DNA from: Asterias amurensis
Taxonomy: Eukaryota > Echinodermata > Asteroidea > Forcipulatida > Asteriidae
Length of the DNA: 64,000 nucleotides
Direction: 5' to 3'
NCBI RefSeq assembly: GCF_032118995.1
Contig: NC_092657.1
Span: forward strand, 15,048,181 to 15,112,180
Part shown: in pieces, positions 42,381 through 53,300 of the stretch
Numbering within the stretch: position 1 is the stretch's first letter
Layout: each line of letters starts with the position of its first letter
Translations under genes and position numbers: made by a program
The notes under the pieces: generated by a model
The model's input: the letters and a program-made list of their open reading frames with translations, nothing else
The model's database searches: none
Told to the model about the DNA's origin: nothing

Positions 42381-42758
42381 AGGCAGTGGACACTGTTGGT
42401 AATTGTCAAAGACCAGTCTTCGCAGTTGGTGTATCTCAACATATGCATGAAATAACAAACCTGTGAAAATTTGAGCTCAATCGGTCATCGAACTTGCGAG
42501 ATAACTATGAAAGACAAAACACCCTTGTCACATGAAGTTGTGTGCTTTAAGATGGTTGATTTTGAGACCTCAAATTTGAAATCTGAGATCTCGAAATCAT
42601 ATTCGAGGAAAATTACTTCTTTCTCAAAAACTACTCCACTTCAGAGGGAGCCGTTTCTCACAATGTTTTAAACTACCAACATTTCCCCATTACTCATTAC
42701 CAAGTAAGGTTTTATGCTAATAAATATTTTGAGTAATTACCAATAGTGTCCACTGCCT
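42381..42758. mobile_element. TTAA element family A inserted in a family D palindrome
   Basis: Left flank AGCTGTTTAA, right flank TTAAACAGCT. Removing the element and one TTAA restores AGCTGTTTAAACAGCT, a perfect palindrome, so TTAA is the duplicated target site. Confidence 0.93.
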
Positions 42759-42909
42759 TTAAACAGCTCTATGAAATTGAGCCCTGATGTGGTTTTCTTT
42801 AGGAGATTTAGTTGTGATCAATCGAGCAACTCCACCATGGCAAGGTGGACCCTAGTTGAAAAAAAATGGGATTGAGATGGCAGAGAAAAAGACAAGAAAA
42901 TCATTTTAA

Positions 42910-43250
42910 AGGCACTGGACACTATTGGTAATTACTCAAAATAATTGTTAGCATAAAAACCTACTTGGTTACGAGCAATGGATAGCTGTGTATAGTACAA
43001 AACATTGTGGGAAGCGGCTCCCTCTATTCTAAAGTAACATAGTTTTTGAGAAAGAGACAATTTCTCACACAAATAATATCGTAAAAGACTTCAGGCCTGA
43101 AGCCTTCCATTACGCATCTGAAAGCGAACAAAGTTGTACAACAAGGGTTTTTTTTTCTCCCCCATATTTTCTTGCAACTTCGATGACCAATTGAGCCAAA
43201 ATTTTCACAGGTTTGTTATTGAGAATTATTACCAATCGTGTCCAGTGCCT
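42910..43250. mobile_element. TTAA element family A, diverged copy
   Basis: AGGCACTGGACACTATTGG to ATCGTGTCCAGTGCCT. Right flank TTGA. Confidence 0.75.
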
Positions 43251-43280
43251 TTGAGAAGAAATAGTTAAAAGAAAACCTAT

Positions 43281-43495
43281 AGACGATGTGACCTATGTTT
43301 TACATTCAAACCGCCCTCTGTTGACAAAAAACTGTACACGTCATGTTTCGCCTGGCAAATAGATGCGTAGTCATGGTAAGATTGCGTTTACTTTCCAGCT
43401 GGCTGCCAAAACACAAAGGTTTTGCCCGGGGGTTTGGCGCGAATCATGTATGGTTTTCGAATGACGTCGAGAGGTCACATCGTCTGTATTGGAAC
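43281..43495. repeat. Repeat family Q, copy 1
   Basis: TAGACGATGTGACCTATG and AGGTCACATCGTCTGT are inverted ends. CAAACCGCCCTCTGTTGACA and GTTTCGCCTGGCAAA are shared, in the opposite orientation, with 49463-49640. Confidence 0.65.
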
Positions 43496-43907
43496 AAACT
43501 TGCAGGTTATCTCTGAATGGTTTCTACTTGCTCCTCCTCTCCCCGCCTTTCCTAATAAACGTGCGGGTATAAAACTCTTATGGGACTAACAATCGTTCTT
43601 AGAGGAACTTGTGTGGAAATGTTTTTGCTTGCTCCCAACACCCTCCATTTCCTGATAAAAACAGTTGATTCCTAAATACCATGGTCAATCCAGAGAGATA
43701 ATAGCTGTCTTAAAATTATTAGTCCTGTCGAAAACCTCCCATAGTGCAATAATGCTAAATATTCGAAAAATGCTTTAAAAATACTAAGAAGTCACACAGC
43801 TTTTTACAGTTACATGTAACAGGAACCTATTTATCGAGTCTTAAACTTGTATCCTCTTGCTCAGTTTGACATGGGGGTACTCCTAAGGCATGTCAAGTTA
43901 TTGTTAA

Positions 43908-44255
43908 AGGCACCTGAACACGTTTGGTAATTGTTAAAGTCCACTCTTCTCACTTGGTGTATCCCAACATAAGCATAAAATAACAAACCTGTGAAACTGT
44001 GAAAATTTGAGCTCAATTGGTCATCGAAGTTGTGAGAAAATTATGAAAGAAAACACACCCTTTAAGATAGGAATTAAAGACTTCTTGCCAGAGAAGTCTT
44101 TAGTGAGAAATTACATCTTTCTCAAAATCTATGCTACTTCTGAGGAAGCCGTTTCTCACAATGTTTGATACTATCAACAGCTCTCTAATGATGGTTACCA
44201 AGTCACTTTTGAAGTTAATATTTGTTTGAGTAATTACCAAACGTGTATCTTCCCT
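43908..44255. mobile_element. TTAA element subfamily A'
   Basis: AGGCACCTGAACACGTTTGG to AAACGTGTATCTTCCCT. Left TTAA preserved. Confidence 0.75.
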
Positions 44256-44814
44256 ATAACCATGTAAACTAATGGTGGACTGCCTATGTTTGCTGGCTGT
44301 ACGTATTTCCAGTCAAATAGTTTGGGTATTTTTAATCACTACTCTTTAGTTTCAACACACTGCATGTGTTTTTGTGCATGAACAATGGGTGAATTTTAGA
44401 CAGCAGATACACACACTAAGGCAACATAATGTTTTAGCTTAAAGCAGAACACCAACCAAAGTATTTTATATATGGAAAGGTTTGCGGTAACACCATGTTA
44501 TGACTATCTCTAAATGAGTTAGGGTGGTTCTGAAAAGAACCGTTGATTTCAACTCAACACTTCGATCAGTATGCTCTGATCGTCTTCTGGAGAAAGTATT
44601 TCTTGTAATGGTGGTGATAAGTTTCAAAGCTCATAGTCTGGTTCTTGCAAATAATGCATTCAAAGTTTAATAAAAAGTGTAAGAGACTAGAATCCACACA
44701 AAATTTGTACAGTTTCATGAATGGCCCTCCAATACTAGTAAAATTTCGATTTTGATCAGTTTTTTTTTTTAGTTATAGGTATTTATATACAAGGAATAAT
44801 ATTGTGATGACATG

Positions 44815-45090
44815 GGCCCAATTTCATAGCGCTGTTTAACAGTAAGCTAGTTTTTGTGCTTACTGTAGCAGAAAAATGTTCAAGGGGCAAGTGTATTTCA
44901 CAAGTTTGCAAAAAAAAATGGCGGCCATATTGCGCGGATTTGGTTTGTGACTCGTTTATTTTTCGTGTGGTAAGCACTGGAAGGTTGGCATGCTTTTTCA
45001 TGTGCTAAAAGTTAGCGACGTTGTGAAAAGGAAATCGCACAGTACTAACAACAAAATCGGCCGCTTAGCGGCTCTATGAAATTGGGCCCT
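44815..45090. repeat. Element family D copy
   Basis: GGGCCCAATTTCATAGCGCT to GCTCTATGAAATTGGGCCC, inverted ends around AGCAGAAAAATG and TTTTTCATG blocks. Confidence 0.7.
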
Positions 45091-45114
45091 GGTCTTCACA
45101 GCTTGGTAATGACC

Positions 45115-45358
45115 AGGGCCCATTTTCAAAGAGCTGCTTAGCACAAAAAATTTGCTTAGCATGAAATGTTTGCTTTGATAAAAACAGGATTACCAACCAA
45201 GTTTCCATGTGATTTCAGGATAAGCAACAGCTGAATACCAGTAACAAGCAATATGAAACAAATGGAAATTTGGTTGGTAATCCTGTTTTTATCAAGGAAG
45301 AAATTTCATGCTAAGCAAATTTTTGTGCTAAGCAGCCCTATGAAATTGGGCCCAGGAC
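45115..45358. repeat. Element family D copy, long arms
   Basis: AAAAACAGGATTACCAACCA near 45180 pairs with TTGGTTGGTAATCCTGTTTT at about 45271; outer arms AGGGCCCATTTTCAAAGAGC and AGCCCTATGAAATTGGGCCC. Confidence 0.75.
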
Positions 45359-45479
45359 ACAAAAACATGCTTAAGCACAAATATATGTATGTGTCAACAA
45401 TAGGTTACCAGCCAGAATACCAAGCATACAGTTACCATTGCTTAGCCAAGAAATTTACCAAGCAGAATATTTGGTTTAA

Positions 45480-45860
45480 AGGCACTGGTCACTATTGGTA
45501 TAATACTCAAAATAACTGTTAGCATAAAACCTTTCTTGGTATAAACAAGTAATGGAGAGAGGTTGATAGTAAAAGACATTGTGAGAAACGGCTCCCTCTG
45601 AAGTAGTGTAGTTTGCGAGAATGAAGTCAACTTCCATGAATTTGATTTCGAGACTTCAGATTTAGAGATTGAGGTCTCGAAATCAAGCATCTGAAAGCAC
45701 ACAATTTCGTGTGACAAGGGTGTTTTTTGCTTTCACTATTAGCTCGCAACTTCGACGTCCAATTGAGCTCAAATTTTCACAGGTTGGTTATTTTACGCAT
45801 ATGTTGAAATACACCAAGTGAGAAGACTGGGCTTTGACAATAACCAAGTGTCCAGTGTCT
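45480..45860. mobile_element. TTAA element family A, full length
   Basis: TTAA at 45476 and 45861. AGGCACTGGTCACTATTGG to AAGTGTCCAGTGTCT. Confidence 0.87.
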
Positions 45861-46191
45861 TTAACAGCTGTATACATAAATGATTAAATTGGGCCCTGGC
45901 TAGCCACTGTTAATGGACCAAGGCGAATGCATTTCAAGCAAATTTTTACAATTGTTTTAAAACAAATTCGTGGCAAAATTCTTGGATTCAGAACTTCAGA
46001 ATGAACTTTTTTATTTATTAAAGCAGCAACTCTATAAAACAGTGCTCTATATAAACAGGGTTACATGTAATTAATTTTTAAAATACGCAACAAATTTGAC
46101 AACCAAAATTAGAATCAATTTATGTTAAATGAGAATGTTTTATTTCCAAAATACATACATACTAAAAAGGAACACAATTTTCTGGTGTTAA

Positions 46192-46291
46192 GCCTGGTTC
46201 ATACTTCACACAAATTTCCTTCACATTAAAAAAAATTGTTTGCGTCACATAACATTCTATGCATTCACTCTCGCTTGAATTATGAACCAGT
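46192..46291. repeat. Inverted-repeat element family M, copy 2
   Basis: AGCCTGGTTCATACTTCACA to GAATTATGAACCAGTC; half the size of copy 1. Confidence 0.55.
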
Positions 46292-46884
46292 CATTAGAAT
46301 AAGGGATATCTACAGTACATCACTTCAAATGGACAACAAGAGGCTCGGAAACAAGTGAACATTGTTGATAAAAGTTACGGCAAAAGAAGATCTAAGTAAA
46401 AAATAAATCAAGAAAAAGACATACAAATGACTAACAGGCCAAGAAATGTCTTTGTGTGATGGACATAAAAATTGTTTATTTATTTTTGCAAATGGCGACC
46501 CCGCCAAAAGTTGCAACAGCACCCTCTGGAGTACTGTTTCCCATTCTGAAAACTGTGTAGCTGTGCGATCTATATTTTTGTGAATGGATTTAAAGACTGG
46601 TCGGCACAAATAAATTGAAGCATCGCTAGAGACTGGTCGGCACAAACAAATTGAAGCACAGGAACTCTCGGCAAAAAAATAAATAGCCTTTTACAGGTGC
46701 ACGTTGCACCAACGATGGCAGTCAATACAATGGGTTTATTGGGAATTTGGGCCAAGCTGCTTGTGGCCGTTGAGGTCTCCAAAAAATTACACATTTTTTT
46801 GGTTTGGATTTGGCAAAAGTTTGGGTCAACAGACAAAAACATAGCACAGGAAAACAGAAAAGATTGAACAAACATGAAAGGATT

Positions 46885-47237
46885 TGGGTAATTTTTGTGA
46901 CACAAAACACAATGTCCACAGATTTGCGTTAAACTTATACAGTTTGAAGACAATGATAATAGAAAGCATACCTTAAAATGGTAGTTGCTGAGGTGCTGTA
47001 GTTTTTGAGAAATGAGTAAAACAATGTCATAAAAATACATATTACATGCTACAATAATTTTCATCTCCTCACTGAGACAACAATTATTTTCATGACATTG
47101 TTTGACTCATTTCTCAAAAACTACAGCACCTCAACAAGTAATATTTTCAGGGAAGCTTTCTACTATCATTATCTTCAAACTATGTAAATTTAGTGTAATT
47201 CTGTGGACATTGTGTTTTTTGTCCTAGAAAAAGTACA
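46885..47237. mobile_element. Foldback element family C, both arms
   Basis: ACACAAAACACAATGTCCAC mirrors GGACATTGTGTTTTTTGTCC; CTGAGGTGCTGTAGTTTTTG mirrors AAAAACTACAGCACCTCA. It ends 59 bp from the SNRPC stop and is probably transcribed in its 3' UTR. Confidence 0.78.
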
Positions 47238-47295
47238 AAGACCCTTAAAAAAAAAAAAGTTTACTTTAAAAAAACTAAAAACAGCTTGTAGAATG

Positions 47296-47393
47296 TTATG
47301 AGGGTCTGTTTGCAACTGGGATGCCAGGTCTTGGTAGTAGCCCTCCTGGAGGTGGCATAGTTCCTGGCGGCATAGGGCCCATGGGTCCCATCA
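47296..47393 (-). CDS. SNRPC: SNRPC exon 5: C-terminus
   Basis: [20 protein letters not shown] then [12 protein letters not shown] and TAA. The acceptor is TCACACAG. Confidence 0.88.
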
Positions 47394-50300
47394 CTGTGTG
47401 ATAAAAAAAATACAATCAAGTTAGATCAATTATAGATCAACACGTCATGAACAGCCATGAGTCGACTTATAAGGAAGGTACACGTTTGGGAGTTGTCAAA
47501 GATCAGTCTTCTCACTTGGTGAATCCCATTATATTTAAGCATAAAATAACAAGCCTGTGAAAATTTGGGCTCAATCGCTCATCGAAGTTGCGTGAAAATG
47601 ATGCAAATAAAACACCCTTGTTGTACAAATTTGTGTGTTTTCAGATAAGAATAAAAGACTTCAAGCTAGAAGTCTTTTATTATTTTAGTGAGAAATTACC
47701 TCTTTCTCAAAAACTATGTTACTTTACTTCAGAGGAAGTTGTTTCCCACAATGTTTTATACTATCAACAGCTCTCCAATGCTCATTACCAAGTCAGTTTT
47801 TAAGTTAATATTTGTTTTGAGTCACTACCAAACGTGTAACTTCCCTTTAAAGGCAGTGGACACTATTGGGAATTACTCAAAATAATTATTAGAATAAAAC
47901 GCTACTTGGTAACGAGTAATGGGGAGATGTTGCTAGTATAAAACTCTGAAGTGACGTAGTTTTTGAGAAAGAAGTAATTTTTTTCGCAAATTTGATTTTG
48001 AGACCTCAGATTTAGAATTTAAGGTCTCGAAATCAAGCATTTGAAAGCACACAACTTCGTATGACAAGGAGATTTTTTCTTTCTTTCATTATTTTCTCCC
48101 AACTCCGATGACCAATTGATCTCAAATTTTCACTGGTTTGTTATTTTATGCATGTGATGAGAGACAACAAGTGAGGAGACATTTGACATTTACCAATAAT
48201 GTCCAATGTCTTTACAAACCTAAACATAGCTTGACAACGTGGGCTCAATTTCATAAAGCTGTTTACCAGTAAGCACATTTTTGTGCTTACTGTAGCAGAA
48301 AAATGTGCGTCTCCTGACGATGACTTACTAGAGCAAGCTAGTCGAAACGTTGAGACCAACCCAAGAACTGACTCCGCGGCAGTACAGTTAATTACGATCC
48401 TATAAGCTATTAAAATAGTAGTCCCAGCCTTTTTCTATACCATCCGCTCAGGTAATAGTTAATAAGCAGGACAATTCTTTTCAGAACTGTTTGATTATCA
48501 GACGCGCAAGATTATCACGCGGAATGCAATTCATAGCTATAGTAATAGCGCGTAATCTAAGCGCGCGCAATCTAAGCGCGACGCGCAAGATTGTCACGCG
48601 GAATGCAATTCATAGCTATAGTAATAGCGCGTAATCTAAGCGCGCGCAATCTAAGCGCGACGCGCAAGATTGTCACGCGGAATGCAATTCATAGCTATAG
48701 TAATAGCGCGTAATCTAAGCGCGCGCAATCTAAGCGCACCATCTCTACTTCAATGCTTAAAGGCAGGAACACGTTTGGTATTTGTCAAAGACAAGTACTC
48801 TCACCTGGTGTATATAAACAACAAACCTTGCAAAAAAGTAACAAAAGAAAAAACACCCTTGCTGATGCACAACTTAGTGTGCTTTCAGATGCATAACAAA
48901 AGGCTTCAGCGGAAGTCTTTTATTATTTGAGTGAGAAAATACCTCTTTCTCGAAAACTACGTTACTTCGGAGGGAGCCGTTTCTCACAATGTTTTATACT
49001 AGTATCAACAGCTCTCCATTGCTCATTACCAAGTAAGTTTTTATGCTAACAATTACTTTGAGTAATTAACAATAGTGTCCAGTGCCTGTAACAAAAAGGA
49101 AAGTGAAGAAAACAAAACTGAGCTACTTACTTGGCGGTCTGGGCCCCATACCCATCAGGCCTGGCGGGTTCTGTATGAGTGGTCGGGGACCCCCCGGTGG
49201 CCCACCCATCACTGGACCACCCATAGGTCCCCTGGGTGGCATCGGCCCCCTTGGTCCACCATAGTTCTGTGGGGGTGGAACGGTAGCCCCGCCTGGAGGG
49301 GGTGGCCCACCGCCCTCATTGAACGGGTTGTGCTGGATCTTACCGGACTGGAACGCTGCGGCTGTTGGCAAAGAGACAAATGTTTGTAGAAATATTGAAT
49401 TTTTATTTCAGATTCAGTTGCTTTGCTTTTAAATTTAATTGCTTATAGTCAATGTTACCTCTGCCGTCACTCGAAAACCATAACACGATTCGCGCACATA
49501 CCGCCAGGCAAAACCTTTGTGTTTGAACAGCCAGCTAGAAAGTGTAAGCAATCTTTCTGCCCGGCGAAACATGACGTACATGTATACAGTGTTTTGTCAA
49601 CAGAGGGGGGTTTGAATGTAAACACAGGTCACATCGTCTATAGATTTGTGGCTTGTCAGTATGGTCTAAAACACTGATCTGCTATCGGTTACCTGACCAA
49701 CCCTAATTTTATGGCGCGACACTGCACTTTGTTATACAAATTTTGAAAAACCTACTCCCAGTTTCAGTAGTGAATTACTAGAAGTGAAGCCTAGCCATTA
49801 CCAGCACATGCCATTACTAGGCCTGATACTTTCTGGAGGCCACAGAGGCGACTTGCCTCCATGCCCCTGAAAATTCCATTAGTGCCCTTAAAATGCTGAC
49901 AGTGGAAATTTAAATTGTTCTCATAGGTTGCCCTTACTAAGGAGAAAATGCCTTTGTGCCCTTACCGGATACCCTTTGAAAAAAAAAACATACAGGCCTG
50001 CATTACCTCTATTGACCTCGTCTTGGCCTTGGTGCCCAAAGGGAATGCCCTTTGTGAAACTGAAAAGGACCTTGCCCTTTTAAAAATAAAGTTCTAGGCT
50101 AGGTGATTTGGGTGTGAATTCAATAGACATAAATGCATTGACGTCATCCAGCGGCCATCTTAGTGGAAAAAAAGTGACGAAACAATCAAAACACACAGAT
50201 TTGTACGCACGGCGCACAGGATTGGCCAATGAACAACCTCCTTTTGACCTCTAGGTGAGGGCGCCCTACTGAAATGACATCATGTGCATAAGGTATATTA

Positions 50301-53300
50301 AAATTGACCAACTACCTGACTAGTGTGTCTACATGTAGTTCAAGATGGCGAAATACTTTAATGTGTGTTTACTAAATAAAACAGCTACTTACTTGTTCTG
50401 TCGATGAGACTCTGGGCTTGCTCCTCCATCCATTTCTGGTAGTAGATTCTGACGTTCTCTTTGTGTTTCCTGCCGTTGCAGTGTGTTTTTCTCACCGATG
50501 GCTGTGAATTAAGTTAAGAATTTAGTGACCTTGATGTAGTGCTGCATTAGTGTCTTTCCACTAAGGTTAGTTCACACTCCCTGCGTTTTTACTGCGTAAG
50601 CAGAGCACAGACCTATTTCTCAAGGTCCGCACAGTGCATACGGAAGCATGTAACCAATGATGCGTTTGATCCTTTAGCTACACATTTAATTTCTTTGAAG
50701 TTGTTTTCAAAAACTATATAGAAAAAGGGCAACATGTGATGAAATTAAGTTGCTCCAGAACTAAACATAATGTTTGCGTTGCGTACAGAGTGTTGCAACA
50801 GAGTGTTTAATGACCCTGCGTGACCTACGTACATGTACCTCAGGCCTTGAATCACACGCAGGCCATGGCCCCCTGTTGGCCTTGGTGCCTCATCAAAAGT
50901 TACCCATTTACTTTAAGATTTTCCAATAGAAATAGTGCCCTTTGCAAAATGAATATGGCCATGCCCTTTCAAATGTGAAATAAATTCCAGGCCGGCTACC
51001 TATCCGTCAATATAAAAGAAACAATGTTTCTGATCAAATAGAACCATTGTGTTTAAAGTGGGATCTGTGACTGCTTTATCCTTGCAGTTTAAGACCGAGG
51101 AACATTCTACTAGGCTTTGTTCATGATGAAGCAAAGCTGTGATGATGATGATGGACACTTAGTCAAACTAAGTAATCCCGCAGACTTACTGAGTCATGTG
51201 TGAGGTATGTATCGCAGTAGTCACAGTAATACCTGAAGAAGAAAAAAAGAAAAAACAACTTGTTTATTATTTTGATTTATTATGTTCTATATTATAAGGC
51301 TCAAGCTCCAGCTACAGAAAGTTCAGGTCCTACTACTTGCCGACTGCTTGCCGTCAACTCGCCGTCAACTCACTTGCGCCGTCAACTCGCTGTCAACTCC
51401 TCCAATATATATTTAAAATCCACAAAAGAAGCATAGAACTGTAAAGTATCAGCTCAAAGAGAATTCGCGTAAGTTTTAGGTCATATGTCGGAATAAAAAT
51501 TGAGGTTTTTTTCTAGTGAAAAAATTATCTCGAAGCAGCAAAACCGTCTTGGCCCAAGTGTCAATGATTGGTACTTTTTTTTTTATCAACACAAAGTCGT
51601 TTTTGTGAATGAAATTTTACCGAAAACCATGAGAAATATGTAGTTTAGCTCAGACTAAACACTTCCGTGCCCCATTTATAAATTTTTCATGTAAATTTAA
51701 TGAGTTGACGGCACGAAAATGAGTTGACGGCGAGTTGACGGCAAGTCGGCAAGTTGATGGCAAGTAGTAGGACCGGAAAGTTCCACCCAAACCAGGAATC
51801 TTGGTAGCTTAAAGACTAGTGCATGAATGATAACAATATTTACTTTTTAAAGACAGTGGACACTACTGGTAATTGTCAAAGACCAGTTTCTCACTTGGTG
51901 TATCTCAACACATGCATTTAAAATAACAAGCCTGTGGAAATTTGAGCTCAATCGGTCATCAAAGTTGCGATAATAATGAAAGAAAAAACACCCGTCACAC
52001 AAAGTTGTGTACTTTCATATGCTTGATTTTGAGACATCAAATTCTAAATCCGAGGTCTCAAAATCAATGCGTGGAAAATTACTTCTTTCTAGAAAACCAA
52101 ATTACTTCAGAGGGAGCCGTTGCCCACATTGTTTTTAGCCCCACTTGTGTGGCTAAGGATAGCTGAATCCTTAGCCACATGTCCAGCCAATTTCCTCAGT
52201 CATGCAGCTAAGCAATAAAAAAGTTCTGGCACCTTATCTACAAGCCACCCGGCAGTATAAAAATTAAAAATTGCGGAATTCCGCGTAAACGCGGACGAGT
52301 TGCATGCCTGTGTACTTTACCGCCTGGTGGATTTTGCTGAATGGCAGAAAGAAACTGTGGGAAGGAAGAAACCACTGGTTTCACAATGACTAGAATAGTA
52401 ATAGTTATTGTCGCCTAGTTACTGAATCACAATGTCTTGATTTGTGTAATTCATAGAAAGAAAAAAAATAAGCGATCCATGCTTTGTTGAGTACAAAACA
52501 CACTGGCCCTACTGCTGGCGTGCTGCCCCTGTCGTCAGCCTGGGCGCGCCCCGCACTGCCACTGGCAATGGCCACTGCCACCGACTCTGAGCTGAGCTAG
52601 TTGCGATAACGTTACCCTCCTGCCGACGACGTAGCCGCAGGGTTACGAAGCAAACGCAATGTGTGCAGGGCGAAATGGTTAAAAACGAACAATTTCGACA
52701 GCTAGTCAGCAGATTTGCTCCGTTTTTACCACTTTTGAAAATCATGACACAAATTCTAGAAACACGAACTTGATCTTCAGTGTCTAATGAATCTTACAAT
52801 ATCACTCAAAACACCATTGAGGAAGTAATTTGAAGAAAAGGCACAAAAACTTAGCAGATTCCCGAGCGAAAGACCCAGGTTGAAAATTCGAACCTGAGGG
52901 GGGCGGAGCTTCAGCAGTTTGTGCACGTCACGGGGGTCAACGACTCAGCGCTGCGTGTGGTGCATTGTGTATCCCGGTAACTGTGTAGCCGTAGTCTTGA
53001 TCCAAGACCATTGATGTTGCCCGGTCACACACAACTAACGTTCCGATCTATGCCTGGCAAAAAATGTACACGCTTGTTATAATCGAACGTTAGCGGGCGC
53101 TCTGTTTCTCTGTTTTCGCATCTCACCGCGTGTACAAGACTACGGCTGCACAGTTGCAGGGATACAGAATGCACCACACGCAGCGCTAAGTCCGTGACGT
53201 GCACAAACAGCCGAAGCTCCGCCCCCCTCAGGTTCGTACACGAAGCGCGGATTGGGTATCTTTTCTTCCCAGGACGAACGTGTGCAGATGGTTCCACACG

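Larger units (their letters stand above)
42093..47295. other. Intergenic region between convergent IGHMBP2 and SNRPC
   Basis: No gene recognised. Filled by family A, A', D, M, Q and C elements. 44300-44800 and 45900-46180 show nothing identifiable. SNRPC 3' UTR must lie at its right end; TTTATT (minus-strand AATAAA) occurs near 46474 and 46009, too far to assign. Confidence 0.6.

Noticed and set aside
42471..42671. Recurrent 60-90-residue frames beginning [15 protein letters not shown]
   Set aside because: They recur in every family A element (for example 13762, 31155, 33098) as frame-shifted translations of the repeat, with no sign of coding constraint.
49075..49389. 104-codon Trp-rich plus-strand frame
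   Set aside because: It is antisense to SNRPC exon 4, whose splice sites and homology are clear.
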